Below the pieces are notes generated by a model that worked only from the letters and a program-made list of their open reading frames with translations, was not told the origin of the DNA and made no database searches. This document shows, piece after piece, positions 33,180 to 43,731 of a stretch of DNA of 64,000 nt. The stretch is taken from contig JAIPBL010000001.1 in assembly GCA_021739645.1 (NCBI GenBank), forward strand, positions 124,001 through 188,000, given 5' to 3'. Source of the DNA: Saprospiraceae bacterium. Its GTDB lineage: Bacteria; Bacteroidota; Bacteroidia; Chitinophagales; Saprospiraceae. Within the stretch, counting starts at the first letter, position 1, and each line of letters begins with the position of its first letter. The position numbers were made by a program, and so were the translations under genes.

Positions 33180-36100
33180 TCAATCCACCCCCACCGGCTT
33201 ATACTCCTTAAACAAAGAATATTGCAGCGCCTCCACCTTCTTTTGGTATTCCGCAAAATCCTTCTCCACCAACCGGTTGATGTCGGTCACCACCTCCGTC
33301 ACTTCCTTTTTGACTTTCTCCATCATTATACGGGCAGACTGGTTGGGCGCACCGCCGGATGATTCGATATAACTGCGGGTTCGCCAGAGGTGGCCCGTGA
33401 TATTCTCTGGGTCCCGTTGGATGCCTTTTAGTCCCTCCGGCGTCATGTACCGCTTTTCGAGGACAGTGATACTGTCTTGAATGGACTTGGCCAGTTTGCC
33501 GATGTCTTTTTTCAGGCTGTCCGGCACGTTTTCGAGGGCGGAATTGACGAGCTTGATATTGGCTTTTAAATCTTGGAGGCGGTCAAAACCAGCCGTCGCC
33601 TTTTCCACGATTTTCGCCATTTCATCCTGCGCTGCCCGTTCTGCCAATCGGCTGGCCAATGGGAAGCTCATGCGGTGGTCGGGATGGACATTTACGCTGA
33701 TGCTGTCGGTCTTGCCCTTGTAGGTCAGCATCAGCTTGTAGGTGCCGGGCAAAACGCTGTAACCACCGGGCTTGTCGTCCTCTGGTTTTACCTTGCGGCG
33801 ACTGGGGGAGCGCACGCCGTCCTCATTCAGTCCCCAGTTGATGCGCACCAGTCCAGTGTCCAATTTCGTGGAAAAGGTGCGGAGCGTGTCGCCTTTGGCA
33901 TCAATGACCCGAACCCGCACTTTGTCGTCTTTTTTGTCGCCTTTCTTTTTATCGTCGCCTTCCGGTTTTTCCTCACCTTCTGGTTTTTCTTCGGCAGCCT
34001 CCGCTTTCGGTTCTTCTTTTTTCGGAGCGGCTTTCTCCTTTTTTCCTTTTGCGTCTTTGCCCTCCGCCGTTTTTTCTTTTTTGTCATCAACGGGTTTTGT
34101 CGGTTTCACCCAAAGCGAAATCATTGCGCTCGGCCAGCGGTTTTGGCCGGAAAACATGGCATCGCCCGTGAAGCGTACACCGTCCACCGAGGCGAACTCG
34201 GCGAGGTAACCGTTCGTTGCTGAAAGCACTTTGAAGTCCTCGTCCAGCACTTTTCCTTTTGTGCGGGCTATTTCCCGAAGGGGACGGATATCATCCAAAA
34301 TCCAGGCGGCCCGGCCAAACGTGCCAATGATTAGGTCATGTTCCCGTGGGTGAATCTTCAAATCATACGTAGAAACGGAGGGGAAGTCCTTCGACCATTT
34401 GTTCCAATTGTCGCCGCCATCGATGGTGAAATAAAGCCCCAAGTCGGTGCCGAGGAACAGCAAGTTCGGCACTTCCGGGTCTTGCACGATGCTCAGGGCG
34501 TGGCCGCTCACCTTCTTTTCATCGGCAATTCTTTTGAAAGTAGCGCCAAAGTCAGAGGTGTGGTAGGCATACGGTTTCCAGTCGTTGCGGCGGTAGTCGC
34601 TATAAATCACGAACGCCTCGCCCGCATTTTTTTTGCTCACTTCGATGAACGGAATCCAGCCGCCCGCCTTAGCGCCGGGCATTCGGTTGGCCACGTTTGT
34701 CCAGGTCTTGCCGCCGTCACGGGTCAGTTGCAGGTTGCCGTCGTCCGTTCCGACCCAAACCACATTTTCGTCAATGGGGCTGGGCGCAATGGCCACGATG
34801 GTCGTGTTGTTTTCGGCATTGGTGGCATCAATGGTGAGGCCGCCGCTTTTGTCCTGGTGCTGTTTGGTCGTGTCGTTGGTGGTAAGGTCTGGGCTGATGA
34901 TTTGCCAAGTCTGCCCGCAATCAAGGCTTTTGTGGAGGAACTGGCTGCCGTAGTAAATGCCGCAGTTGTGAAATGGATTTTGGGCAAAACCCGCATTCCA
35001 GTTGAACCGCAGCTCCACACCGTCGGGGTGAACGGGCATCAAATCCTTGGTGTTCCCGGTGAACATATCCACATAACCGAGGTTGCCGCCCTGCGACATT
35101 GCGTAGCAATAACGGCCATCGTCCGGCCGGATAGCCACATCGAAACCGTCACCAAAATAGACCTCCTGCCAATCCGCATTTCGGATGCCGCCTGCCTTCC
35201 AGACTGCCGATGGGCCGACCCACGAGCCGTTGTCCTGCATGCCGCCGCAAACCCGGTAGGGCACGCTCATGTCGTAGTTGATGTGGTAAAATTGCGCCAG
35301 CGGAAGGTTCTCGGCGAAGCGCCAATTGCGGCCGCCGTCGTGCGAAATGTTGAGGCCGCCGTCGTTGCCTTCGATGATGTAATCGGGGTCGTCGGGGCTT
35401 ATCCAAAAGGCGTGGTGGTCGGGGTGTACCTTCCAGCCTACCCAGGATTCAAAGGTCTTCCCGCCGTCCTCGCTTTTTGATAAAATGCTCCACAGGCTGA
35501 ACACCCGGTTCTCATTTTTTGGGTCAACATAAATCTCGTGGTAGTAAAATGGGCGATTGCCCACGTTGCTGCCATCCTTGTCGGCGTCTGCCATTTTCGT
35601 CCATTTGAAACCACCGTCATAACTTTTGTAGAGGGCGTTTTCTTTTGCCTCAATCAAGGCGTACACGATGTTTGGTTTGCTGGGCGCAAAAGCGAGGCCG
35701 ATGCGTCCGAGGTCGCCTTTTGGTAGGCCGTCCTTGTCGGTGCGCTTTGTCCAGGTTTCCCCGGCATCGAAGCTGACGTAGAGGCCAGAGCCGGGGCCGC
35801 CAGAGTTAAAGGTCCAGGGTTTGCGGCCATATTCCCACATGGCGGCGATGAGTTTGTTCGGATTGGATGGGTCAACGACGAGGTCGGCGCAGCCCGTGGA
35901 ATCGTTCACGAAGAGAACCTTGCGCCACGTCTTGCCACCATCGGTTGTTTTGAAAACGCCACGGTCAGGGTTGTTCCCCCAAGCCGAGCCAGTTGCGCCA
36001 GCGAAAACCGTGTTCGGGTCGTCCCGGTGGATGATGATGCGGTGGATGGTGCGGGTGTTTTCGAGGCCCATGCGCACCCAGTTCTTGCCGCCGTCAATGG

Positions 36101-36473
36101 TCTTGAAAATGCCCTCGCCGCTGTTCTGCGAGTTGCGAGGGTTGCCCTCGCCAGTGCCTACCCAGATTTCGGCGGGATTATTCTGATTGATTTTTAAGGC
36201 TCCGACAGACTGCACGGGTGCCTCATCGAAAATGGGTGTCCAGTCAATGCCGCCGCTGTTGGAGCGCCACACGCCACCGCTTGCCGCCCCCGCATAAATC
36301 ACGTCGGAGTGCGTCAATACGACATCAATGGCCGTCACCCGCCCGCTCATGCCCGCCGGGCCGATGTTGCGGATTTTCATGCCGGATAGCTGTTCGACGT
36401 TTATTTTTTGGGCGAAAAGGGTGCTAGCAAATAGCAATAGAAGGAATAGAATTGGATGGTGTTTGTTTTTCAT
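33180..36473 (-). CDS. Secreted BNR/sortilin-type beta-propeller protein
   Basis: 1097 residues from the ATG at 36473 with a signal peptide (ILFLLLLFASTLFAQ). A longer in-frame start at 36587 overlaps the rlmF gene and is rejected. Many Asp-box units are visible (SNSGGIDWTPI, TIDGGKNWVRM, SFDAGETWTKR, SEDGGKTFESW, TRDGGKTWTNV, TIDGGDNWNKW). They indicate two beta-propellers like sortilin/Vps10 or exo-glucanase-type glycosidases. At about 800-860 is a Lys/Glu/Pro-rich low-complexity linker (PKKEEPKAEAAEEKPEGE). The last 200 residues are a beta domain with a helical tail. Often annotated as glycosyl hydrolase, but no catalytic residues can be named, so a binding or sensing role is equally possible. 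Confidence 0.8.
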   Translation of the reverse strand: MKNKHHPILFLLLLFASTLFAQKINVEQLSGMKIRNIGPAGMSGRVTAIDVVLTHSDVIYAGAASGGVWRSNSGGIDWTPIFDEAPVQSVGALKINQNNPAEIWVGTGEGNPRNSQNSGEGIFKTIDGGKNWVRMGLENTRTIHRIIIHRDDPNTVFAGATGSAWGNNPDRGVFKTTDGGKTWRKVLFVNDSTGCADLVVDPSNPNKLIAAMWEYGRKPWTFNSGGPGSGLYVSFDAGETWTKRTDKDGLPKGDLGRIGLAFAPSKPNIVYALIEAKENALYKSYDGGFKWTKMADADKDGSNVGNRPFYYHEIYVDPKNENRVFSLWSILSKSEDGGKTFESWVGWKVHPDHHAFWISPDDPDYIIEGNDGGLNISHDGGRNWRFAENLPLAQFYHINYDMSVPYRVCGGMQDNGSWVGPSAVWKAGGIRNADWQEVYFGDGFDVAIRPDDGRYCYAMSQGGNLGYVDMFTGNTKDLMPVHPDGVELRFNWNAGFAQNPFHNCGIYYGSQFLHKSLDCGQTWQIISPDLTTNDTTKQHQDKSGGLTIDATNAENNTTIVAIAPSPIDENVVWVGTDDGNLQLTRDGGKTWTNVANRMPGAKAGGWIPFIEVSKKNAGEAFVIYSDYRRNDWKPYAYHTSDFGATFKRIADEKKVSGHALSIVQDPEVPNLLFLGTDLGLYFTIDGGDNWNKWSKDFPSVSTYDLKIHPREHDLIIGTFGRAAWILDDIRPLREIARTKGKVLDEDFKVLSATNGYLAEFASVDGVRFTGDAMFSGQNRWPSAMISLWVKPTKPVDDKKEKTAEGKDAKGKKEKAAPKKEEPKAEAAEEKPEGEEKPEGDDKKKGDKKDDKVRVRVIDAKGDTLRTFSTKLDTGLVRINWGLNEDGVRSPSRRKVKPEDDKPGGYSVLPGTYKLMLTYKGKTDSISVNVHPDHRMSFPLASRLAERAAQDEMAKIVEKATAGFDRLQDLKANIKLVNSALENVPDSLKKDIGKLAKSIQDSITVLEKRYMTPEGLKGIQRDPENITGHLWRTRSYIESSGGAPNQSARIMMEKVKKEVTEVVTDINRLVEKDFAEYQKKVEALQYSLFKEYKPVGVD

Positions 36474-36535
36474 CTTGCCTGTGAATTGGTGGAAAATATT
36501 GATTGGACGGCAAGATAGTGTAGGGGATTGAGAAA

Positions 36536-37495
36536 TTAAGGCGTAGCGGTGACACTCCGCATTTGTTCTTTCGATAAAAACGACCAAGCAACAATACGGC
36601 TCTGTTTATTGCCCTGTCCCATGGGAAGGGTTTCGATGGTGGCTGCCCCCACGGTCTTGAGGGCTGCATAAATGCTTTTGAGGTTGGATTCTTTGGAAAT
36701 CAAACTGGAAAACCAGCGAACGGAATCGGCAAAATTCTTGCTTTGGCGCACCATTTCTTGCAAGAAACCCGCTTCCCCACCTTCGCACCATAATTCATTG
36801 CTTTGGCCACCAAAATTCAAGACTGGCTTTGTTGCTTTCTTACCTTTTAGGTTCTTTAGTTTTCGAGATGTTCCGGCTTGTGCTTCCGCCAATGACGCAT
36901 GAAAGGGTGGGTTGCAAATGCACAAATCGAAACGCTCGCCCTTTTTAATGATTCCATGAAAGATATCCTTTGGATTTGGCTGCAACCTTATTTCGAAATT
37001 GCCTTGTAAAGCGGGATTTAATTCAATGATATTATTGGCAGATTTAACCGCCACCGCATCAATATCCGTACCCACAAATGACCAGCCATATTCTTTTTTT
37101 CCAATAATAGGATAAATGCAATTGGCACCTACGCCAATATCCAAGCACTTTATTTGTGGCCCCGTGGGGATTTTACCTTGATTATATCTTGCCAATAAAT
37201 CCGCAATATGGTGGATATAATCTGCCCTGCCTGGTATGGGCGGGCATAAGTAATTCGGCGGGATGTTCCAGTTTTCGATTTGGTAATAATGCTTCAACAG
37301 TGCTGTGTTGAGCGTTTTAACCGCTGCTGGATTGAAGAAATCAATGGATTCATCGCCGTAAGCGTTCACCTTCACATAAGGCACTAAAGCCAGACAGCTT
37401 TCCATCAATAATTTAAAATCATAGCGTTCCCGATGCTTGTTCCTAGGGTGTAGTTCGGATTTTATTTTAGGATGTTCTTTCTTTTTTGGAAGCAT
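36536..37495 (-). CDS. rlmF: 23S rRNA (adenine-1618-N6)-methyltransferase RlmF
   Basis: 319 residues, full length. The N-terminus LHPRNKHRERYDFKLLMESC is typical of the family. The SAM site is CLDIGVGANCIYPIIG, followed by FVGTDIDAVAVKSA. The N6-adenine catalytic motif NPPF is in LCICNPPFHASLAEAQAG. It methylates A1618 of 23S rRNA during ribosome assembly. The N-terminal Lys/Arg/His-rich start (MLPKKKEHPKIKSELHPR) would contact RNA. Confidence 0.93.
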   Translation of the reverse strand: MLPKKKEHPKIKSELHPRNKHRERYDFKLLMESCLALVPYVKVNAYGDESIDFFNPAAVKTLNTALLKHYYQIENWNIPPNYLCPPIPGRADYIHHIADLLARYNQGKIPTGPQIKCLDIGVGANCIYPIIGKKEYGWSFVGTDIDAVAVKSANNIIELNPALQGNFEIRLQPNPKDIFHGIIKKGERFDLCICNPPFHASLAEAQAGTSRKLKNLKGKKATKPVLNFGGQSNELWCEGGEAGFLQEMVRQSKNFADSVRWFSSLISKESNLKSIYAALKTVGAATIETLPMGQGNKQSRIVAWSFLSKEQMRSVTATP

Positions 37496-37566
37496 GGTTT
37501 TTGTTTCAATTTTGGGATAAAAGTAGGGCTTGCGAAACGAAACACACGACTTTCAATGCACCGAAA

Positions 37567-37597
37567 GGGTTACTAAACTTCAAAAGTTTAGTAACCC
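37567..37597. terminator. Perfect hairpin between the BNR lipoprotein gene and rlmF
   Basis: GGGTTACTAAACTT (37567-37580) and AAGTTTAGTAACCC (37584-37597) pair perfectly around a 3-nt loop. It is placed after the minus-strand gene 37650-38672 and before rlmF. It lacks a strong T-run, so it may be a terminator or an interspersed palindrome. Confidence 0.45.
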
Positions 37598-37649
37598 TAT
37601 TCTCAGTAATACCCTTTTTTGATTGAAAACCCTTGATATAGCCAGTTTT

Positions 37650-38672
37650 TCAGCACCCCCGATCCCTCGGCACCGCATAAATCACACCATTCGAAACGGA
37701 CAAATTGAACACCTTTTTCCCGAAGGAGGGAAGTAGCAATTCCCATGTTTTACCCCTATCGGAGGAGCGGAAAATGCCCTCAGGATGGCCGCAAAAGAAG
37801 TCTTTGCCCACCTGCTTGATAGAGGCAATGAGCATGGATGGTGGTAGGCCCGCATCGATGGCCTGCCAGGTTTTGCCGCCATCGGCGGAAATGCGCACCC
37901 TTCTAGTCTCCGATTCGGTATTGAAAGTGATGGCGGCAAAACCACCCTCGATGGGTTCCACGGCGATGCCCACACCGCCTTCATAAAGCACCACATCCCA
38001 GTTTTCGCCACCGTCAGTGGAGCGCAGAATGCCACCGTCGTTGGTGCAGAGCAGTATGCCATTCGATTCTGCCATATTTAATGCCCAACCATCCTGCATA
38101 ACGTGTTTCCAGGTCTTGCCTTGGTCAGCGGATTTAAAAAGGCCATCGTCGGCGCCGATGAAAATGCTGCCGTCCTTGGCCGTGAATACACTGCGCACCA
38201 AAGGACTTTTGAAGTTGGTGAAAACTGGCAACCAGATGCGCTTGTCCTGCTGTTGTTTGAAAAATCGGCCACTGTTGTTGATGGCTATCGCCCCGCTTGG
38301 GTTGGCCGATACGCTGATAAGCTGTTGGTCCATCATTGATTCCTTTTCCCAGTTGGCGGTTTCTAGGGCAGTTTTGGTCGTATAATTCCCCTTTTCATCG
38401 CCAAAGATAAGCTCGTCTTTGCCTGCAAAAAATAGGAAAGGCTTGGTGCTGCTGGGTATCCCACCGCTGATGTCCTGCCAGGTTTGCCCGCCATCTGCGG
38501 ATTGAAAAACGAGATTGGATGCTGGTTCCGGGATTTTTGCCTGACACTGCAATCCAGCCATGTTGGTTCGATTGGCGAAATCGGCGGCCAATGGCATAAC
38601 GTTCTCAGAAACCTGTTGACAGGCCATGAAGGATGAAAAAACGAGTAGAAATGCGATTTTGTAAATATTCAT
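37650..38672 (-). CDS. Lipoprotein with BNR/Asp-box repeats
   Basis: About 340 residues from the ATG at 38672, which gives a lipoprotein signal (MNIYKIAFLLVFSSFMACQQ, Cys19 or near). Asp-box repeats are clear: SADGGQTWQDI, FKSADQGKTWKHV, RSTDGGENWDVV, SADGGKTWQAI and RSSDRGKTWELL. This indicates one beta-propeller of the sortilin/Ycf48 type, anchored in a membrane and facing the periplasm or surface. No catalytic residues are recognised. It is the second such protein near the large one at 33180, although rlmF lies between them. Confidence 0.75.
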   Translation of the reverse strand: MNIYKIAFLLVFSSFMACQQVSENVMPLAADFANRTNMAGLQCQAKIPEPASNLVFQSADGGQTWQDISGGIPSSTKPFLFFAGKDELIFGDEKGNYTTKTALETANWEKESMMDQQLISVSANPSGAIAINNSGRFFKQQQDKRIWLPVFTNFKSPLVRSVFTAKDGSIFIGADDGLFKSADQGKTWKHVMQDGWALNMAESNGILLCTNDGGILRSTDGGENWDVVLYEGGVGIAVEPIEGGFAAITFNTESETRRVRISADGGKTWQAIDAGLPPSMLIASIKQVGKDFFCGHPEGIFRSSDRGKTWELLLPSFGKKVFNLSVSNGVIYAVPRDRGC

Positions 38673-38866
38673 GTCATTATGTGGTTTGGTGAAACAATGG
38701 GGCAAAGATGCAGGCGTAGCAGGCGACGAGCACCTTTTTGGGTGTAAAAGGATGTAAAGGATATGTAAAAGTAAACCGCCACCGGGTAGGCCGCCAGCCG
38801 ATACATGGAAGCTAGAGAAAGAAATGTCGGAAATCTGTATTTCGGACTATCTCTGGAAAAAATTGA

Positions 38867-39990
<1,124 letters not shown>

Positions 39991-40055
39991 GGTGGATACA
40001 CCCGTTTGTGAAAAATACAGAAAGGCAGCCCGCCACTTATTCGTTATTTTGCCCC

Positions 40056-40805
40056 ATGAAATTCTTCCTGCACTTATCCTACAAAGGCACGCACTACCAC
40101 GGCTGGCAGTGGCAGCCCAAGCACACCAGCGTTCAGGAAACGCTGCAAGGGGCGCTGGAGGAAATGCTGGGCCACAAGGTCAATTGTGTCGGTTGTGGCC
40201 GGACGGATGCGGGGGTGCATGCCAGTCAGTATTTCTGCCATATCATTGTGGAGGACGACTTTGACTACGACCCCGTTTTCCGCCTCAATAAAATCTTGCC
40301 GAACGACATTACCATCCACCATTTCATCAAAGTAGGTTGGGATGCCCATGCTCAAAAGGATGCCATTTCGAGGACCTATACCTACCGAATACATACCACG
40401 AAAGATGCCTTCCTGAGCGAGTTGAGCACCTATTACCCAAAAGAAAACATGGACGTGGGTTTGATGCAAAAAGCCGTAGAAATATTGCCCCGTTACCGGG
40501 ATTTCCGTGCGATGTGCAGGCAGCCAGACCGCTATAGAACGACCCACTGCGAACTCACCGCAGCCCAATTGTTGGTGGAAAATGACGGGGAGCGCCTGTC
40601 TTTCGTGTTCACTGCCAGCCGCTTTTTGCGGGGAATGGTGCGGATACTGGTGGGCCAAATCCTGGAGGTTGGGTATGGCAGGGAGTCGTTGGAGGCATTT
40701 GAAAATAACCTTAAAACGGGGCAGGCACCTGCATTTACAAAAGGTGCTTACCCGCAGGGACTGTACCTTTCGGGGGTGAAGTATGGGTTTTTGGATATTG
40801 GATAG
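40056..40805 (+). CDS. truA: tRNA pseudouridine(38-40) synthase TruA
   Basis: 249 residues from the ATG at 40056 (MKFFLHLSYKGTHYHGWQWQ), the normal length and start for TruA. An upstream in-frame start at 40008 would add 16 non-homologous residues. The catalytic Asp lies in VGCGRTDAGVHASQYF, with family motifs YRIHTTKDAF, YRDFRAMC and FTASRFLRGMVRILVGQIL. It makes pseudouridine in the anticodon arm of many tRNAs. It directly follows the pseudogene region. Confidence 0.93.
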   Translation: MKFFLHLSYKGTHYHGWQWQPKHTSVQETLQGALEEMLGHKVNCVGCGRTDAGVHASQYFCHIIVEDDFDYDPVFRLNKILPNDITIHHFIKVGWDAHAQKDAISRTYTYRIHTTKDAFLSELSTYYPKENMDVGLMQKAVEILPRYRDFRAMCRQPDRYRTTHCELTAAQLLVENDGERLSFVFTASRFLRGMVRILVGQILEVGYGRESLEAFENNLKTGQAPAFTKGAYPQGLYLSGVKYGFLDIG

Positions 40806-41411
40806 TTCGAGGTAGTGCTGTTTTGCGGTTGTCGCAATGCTTCCTCCTAACAATCAGCGGCTTTCAGCGTCGAAAATCATGCGTCAAATTTTTTCTGAGA
40901 CCTTTTTTCACCCACGTTCCTTAATACACAGGAAATTTTATTTCCAGTGAACTAGGCTGACATGAGCTGTCAAGAACATGCTCTGCTTAAAGTTAAGATT
41001 TAACCAATGACTATTCTGTGACTGGAAAATTTCCGTTGATTATTTTGTTGTAATTTGCAACCCATATAATATCTAAAACGCTCAAAAAATAAGCTCACAA
41101 TTTACGTTTACTAAGCTTCTGAAAGTCTGTTGATTACCCACAGAAAGAGAAGCGTTGAAAGATGGCAAGTTGAATAACACCATTTCAGGATACTTTGTAA
41201 ATTGCTGATATCTGCGCTGCCAAGTTGCCTCAATCAATCTATCGGAATTGATATGACGAGCCAATTAGGGGATGTTCGCTTCGCACAATGCACATACTTC
41301 AATGAAACCTATTCTGTGGGTAATGGGCAGACTTCTGAAATTTTAGTAAACGTTTGCCTCCAAATCGTAAGGTTGTTTTTTGACCGAATAATAAATCAAA
41401 ATACTTAGGTT
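40806..41411. other. 606-nt intergenic region with an inverted duplication
   Basis: No gene with recognisable homology. It contains two 42-nt arms in opposite orientation, 41104-41145 and 41312-41353, sharing ACGTTTACTAA, AGTCTG and ATTACCCACAGAA. Short open frames read outward through the arms and give similar peptides: FNASLSVGNQQTFRSLVNV on the minus strand and FNETYSVGNGQTSEILVNV on the + strand. It may hold two decayed copies of one element in head-to-head orientation. Confidence 0.5.
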
Positions 41412-41765
41412 ATGGAACTCATTAAAAGCAAATCAATTAGCATTGCCATCGTCAACGTTGTGTTTTTAATCATCTTGAACTTGGTATTGGCGTTTGTCAT
41501 TGGTTACTTAACCCTTGATTCGGCAGCCAATCTCAACAGCAGAATAGGTGCGGCATTACTGAGTTTTTTCATTCCATATTTCATAGTTGCTAAAACCAAG
41601 GAAATGAGTGGATTGGAACGCATGCTCAAATTTGGGACTGGTTTTATAATTTATATAATTGCCGCCTTGATAATGGTCGGGTTTCCTGTCGCATTTGGTG
41701 TATGGTTGCTTCCATGTTTGGTAGTCGCATTGGGCATCCTGTTTTATGGAGAAAAATTAATCTGA
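41412..41765 (+). CDS. Small integral membrane protein, unknown
   Basis: 117 residues with four likely membrane helices (about 10-32, 44-60, 72-91 and 94-113). It has short loops with few charged residues (KTKEMSGLERMLK between helices 2 and 3). No family recognised. The frame has a Met start, normal membrane-protein composition and no competing reading. It is isolated between the inverted duplication and a 356-nt gap. Confidence 0.5.
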   Translation: MELIKSKSISIAIVNVVFLIILNLVLAFVIGYLTLDSAANLNSRIGAALLSFFIPYFIVAKTKEMSGLERMLKFGTGFIIYIIAALIMVGFPVAFGVWLLPCLVVALGILFYGEKLI

Positions 41766-42121
41766 AAATTGTATGTCAACTAGCTTTGAGGCATCACCTT
41801 AAATTCAAAACCTCACCACTATGCCCCCTGAGTTGATAATTGGAAACAGGAAAGTCAATGCGCATTTTGATAATAAATTGAGTTGATAAATGGAACGCAT
41901 TCTCGGCTGCCAAGGATGTTTTTTTGCCAGCTTCATGCCCCGCTAAGTCATATTGGCAGGTTTTTTTACTGCAAAAGTACCCCTGAACTTTTCACAGAAG
42001 TAGTCCGGTAGCCCAGTGTTTAAGAAAGCTGCTTTGCAAAAACGAACTATTTAATAGGAGGGTAGAAAGATTTTGTGCGAACTTGCGCCCACTATCATTC
42101 ATCAAAACTAAATCCTTTTTC
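41766..42121. other. Intergenic region without recognisable gene
   Basis: 356 nt. The sequence GTTGATAA(A/T)TGGAA occurs twice (about 41831 and 41883) as a short direct repeat. A -7-like box on the minus strand (TACTTTTG, 41972-41979) leads to no gene. Nothing else seen. Confidence 0.3.
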
Positions 42122-43558
42122 GTGAAAAAAATCCTTACCACTAGCCTGATTCTTTGCTTCGCAACCATCATCGCCCTTGGGCAAACCCTTGTCACTGCTC
42201 AATTTTTAGGCTCAAAAACTAAAAACCAATTAATAGCCCAATTGGGGAACCCTTTCATTAAAAACGGCATCAAGTATTACAAGGTAATTTATGAGACGCC
42301 CGATGTACAAGGCAATACCTCGTTGGCCAGTGCCCTAATGGCCATTCCTGACGATACAACCCAGATTTACCCAATGGTCTGTTACCAACACGGTACTTCA
42401 TCGAGCAAGGATGATGTTCCTTCCAAACTCAATGGAGAAGCAATTCTGCCGCAAATGTTCGGCGGGTTGGGCTTTATCACCATCACACCCGATTACCTTG
42501 GATTGGGCGACTCACCCGGCTTTCACCCCTACGTGCATGCAGCCACGGAAGCGAGTGCTGGGGCCGATGCGCTCCGTGCCTTGGCAGATTTTGCGGATGA
42601 CGAAGGTATTTGCTATCAAAAAAGGGTCTTCCTGACGGGCTATTCGCAAGGCGGACATGCCTCTGCTGCCCTACACCGCCTACTTGACCAATCCAACGAG
42701 TTCAATGTTGTAGCAGCTGCTCACCTTTCTGGGCCTTATAGCATCAGTGGCGTGATGCGTGACCTGCTTTTTTCCGATGAGCCCTATAGCCGCCCTGCCT
42801 ACCTTATCAACACGTTGTTCAGTTACCAATATGTTTACGGTAATCTCTACACCGACTTAGCCGAGGTGGTGAAACCTGTTTTCCTTGCTAAATGCAGCGA
42901 CTACTACAATGGAACAATTAGCCTTTTGGAACTAAATGATTTCTTGGTTGCGGAATTGACCCTCAGCGAAGGTGCCCCCATTGCTAACCGGGTTTTCAAC
43001 GACGACTTCAAATCAGCAGTGGAGACCAACCCCAACCATCCCGCCAACATTGCCATGGCCGACAACGATGTGCTGGATTGGGTGCCAACAGTGCCAACCC
43101 GTTTTTTCTATTGCACTGCCGATGACCAAGTACCCTACCAAAACAGCTTGGTCGCAGAGGCCGCACTCAATACTGCTGGTGCCACCAATGTTGATGCTGT
43201 GGACGTGGGTGCCACGCTCGACCATGTTGCTTGCGTACCGCCTGCGCTTACCAACACCACCTTGCTTTTCTTGGCACTTCAGAATTTGCAACCATGTCCA
43301 CAAGTAAGCAGGGTTGTGGATGTCGCTTTGCCTTTCGACATCTACCCGAACCCGGCAGGTGAGGTGTTTTTCGTCAAAAACTTTCCATCCAATGGCCAAT
43401 TGCTCATGACAAATATGCAGGGCCGGGTGCAGTTGCGCCAGTCCATTGCCGAAGGGGACAATGAAATCGGGACGGGTGGGTTGCAGGATGGGTTGTATTT
43501 TGTTGATTTTCAAGGGGAAACAGGTAGTTTTCGGACAAAAATGATGGTGATGCAGTAA
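42122..43558 (+). CDS. Secreted lipase-like alpha/beta hydrolase with T9SS sorting domain
   Basis: 478 residues from the GTG at 42122, which begins a signal peptide (VKKILTTSLILCFATIIALG). The hydrolase domain resembles secretory lipase/tannase-like enzymes: YQHGTSSSKDDVPSK, ITPDYLGLGDSPGFHPY, the nucleophile elbow LTGYSQGGHAS, the Asp in FYCTADDQVPYQNS and the His in LDHVACVP. The C-terminal 75 residues are a type A T9SS sorting domain (FDIYPNPAGEVFFVKNF, then GLQDGLYFVDF). It should be secreted to the surface or medium and act on esters or lipids. Confidence 0.87.
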   Translation: MKKILTTSLILCFATIIALGQTLVTAQFLGSKTKNQLIAQLGNPFIKNGIKYYKVIYETPDVQGNTSLASALMAIPDDTTQIYPMVCYQHGTSSSKDDVPSKLNGEAILPQMFGGLGFITITPDYLGLGDSPGFHPYVHAATEASAGADALRALADFADDEGICYQKRVFLTGYSQGGHASAALHRLLDQSNEFNVVAAAHLSGPYSISGVMRDLLFSDEPYSRPAYLINTLFSYQYVYGNLYTDLAEVVKPVFLAKCSDYYNGTISLLELNDFLVAELTLSEGAPIANRVFNDDFKSAVETNPNHPANIAMADNDVLDWVPTVPTRFFYCTADDQVPYQNSLVAEAALNTAGATNVDAVDVGATLDHVACVPPALTNTTLLFLALQNLQPCPQVSRVVDVALPFDIYPNPAGEVFFVKNFPSNGQLLMTNMQGRVQLRQSIAEGDNEIGTGGLQDGLYFVDFQGETGSFRTKMMVMQ

Positions 43559-43563
43559 AGAAT

Positions 43564-43703
43564 CCACCTGCAAAGCAGGTGGCTTTGAAAAGCCCCCATA
43601 GGGGACCTGCCCTCAATACGTGTTCCTAACGGCCCTCATGACTTGAAAACGTGCTATTTTTAAGGCAAAGCCGAAAGAACATAACCACCTGCAAAGCAGG
43701 TGG
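43564..43703. repeat. Paired CCACCTGC-AAA-GCAGGTGG palindromes
   Basis: The 19-nt palindrome CCACCTGCAAAGCAGGTGG occurs at 43564-43582 and again at 43685-43703. Between them is a hairpin-prone AGCCCCCATAGGGG and a TACGTGTTCCTAACGG stretch. The layout resembles ends of a small REP-like or IS200-type non-autonomous element. It fills the gap between the lipase-like gene and the next lipoprotein. Confidence 0.55.
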
Positions 43704-43731
43704 ATTTCTAATTTGCATTAAATTTTTTACG

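Noticed and set aside
34338-35480. 380-codon + strand frame antisense to the BNR propeller gene
   Set aside because: No protein-like motifs; the minus strand carries clear Asp-box repeats.
36474-36587. Longer start for the large BNR protein
   Set aside because: It would run into rlmF and put 38 non-homologous residues before an obvious signal peptide at 36473.
41972-41979. TACTTTTG promoter box on the minus strand
   Set aside because: It has no -33 partner and leads to no minus-strand gene.
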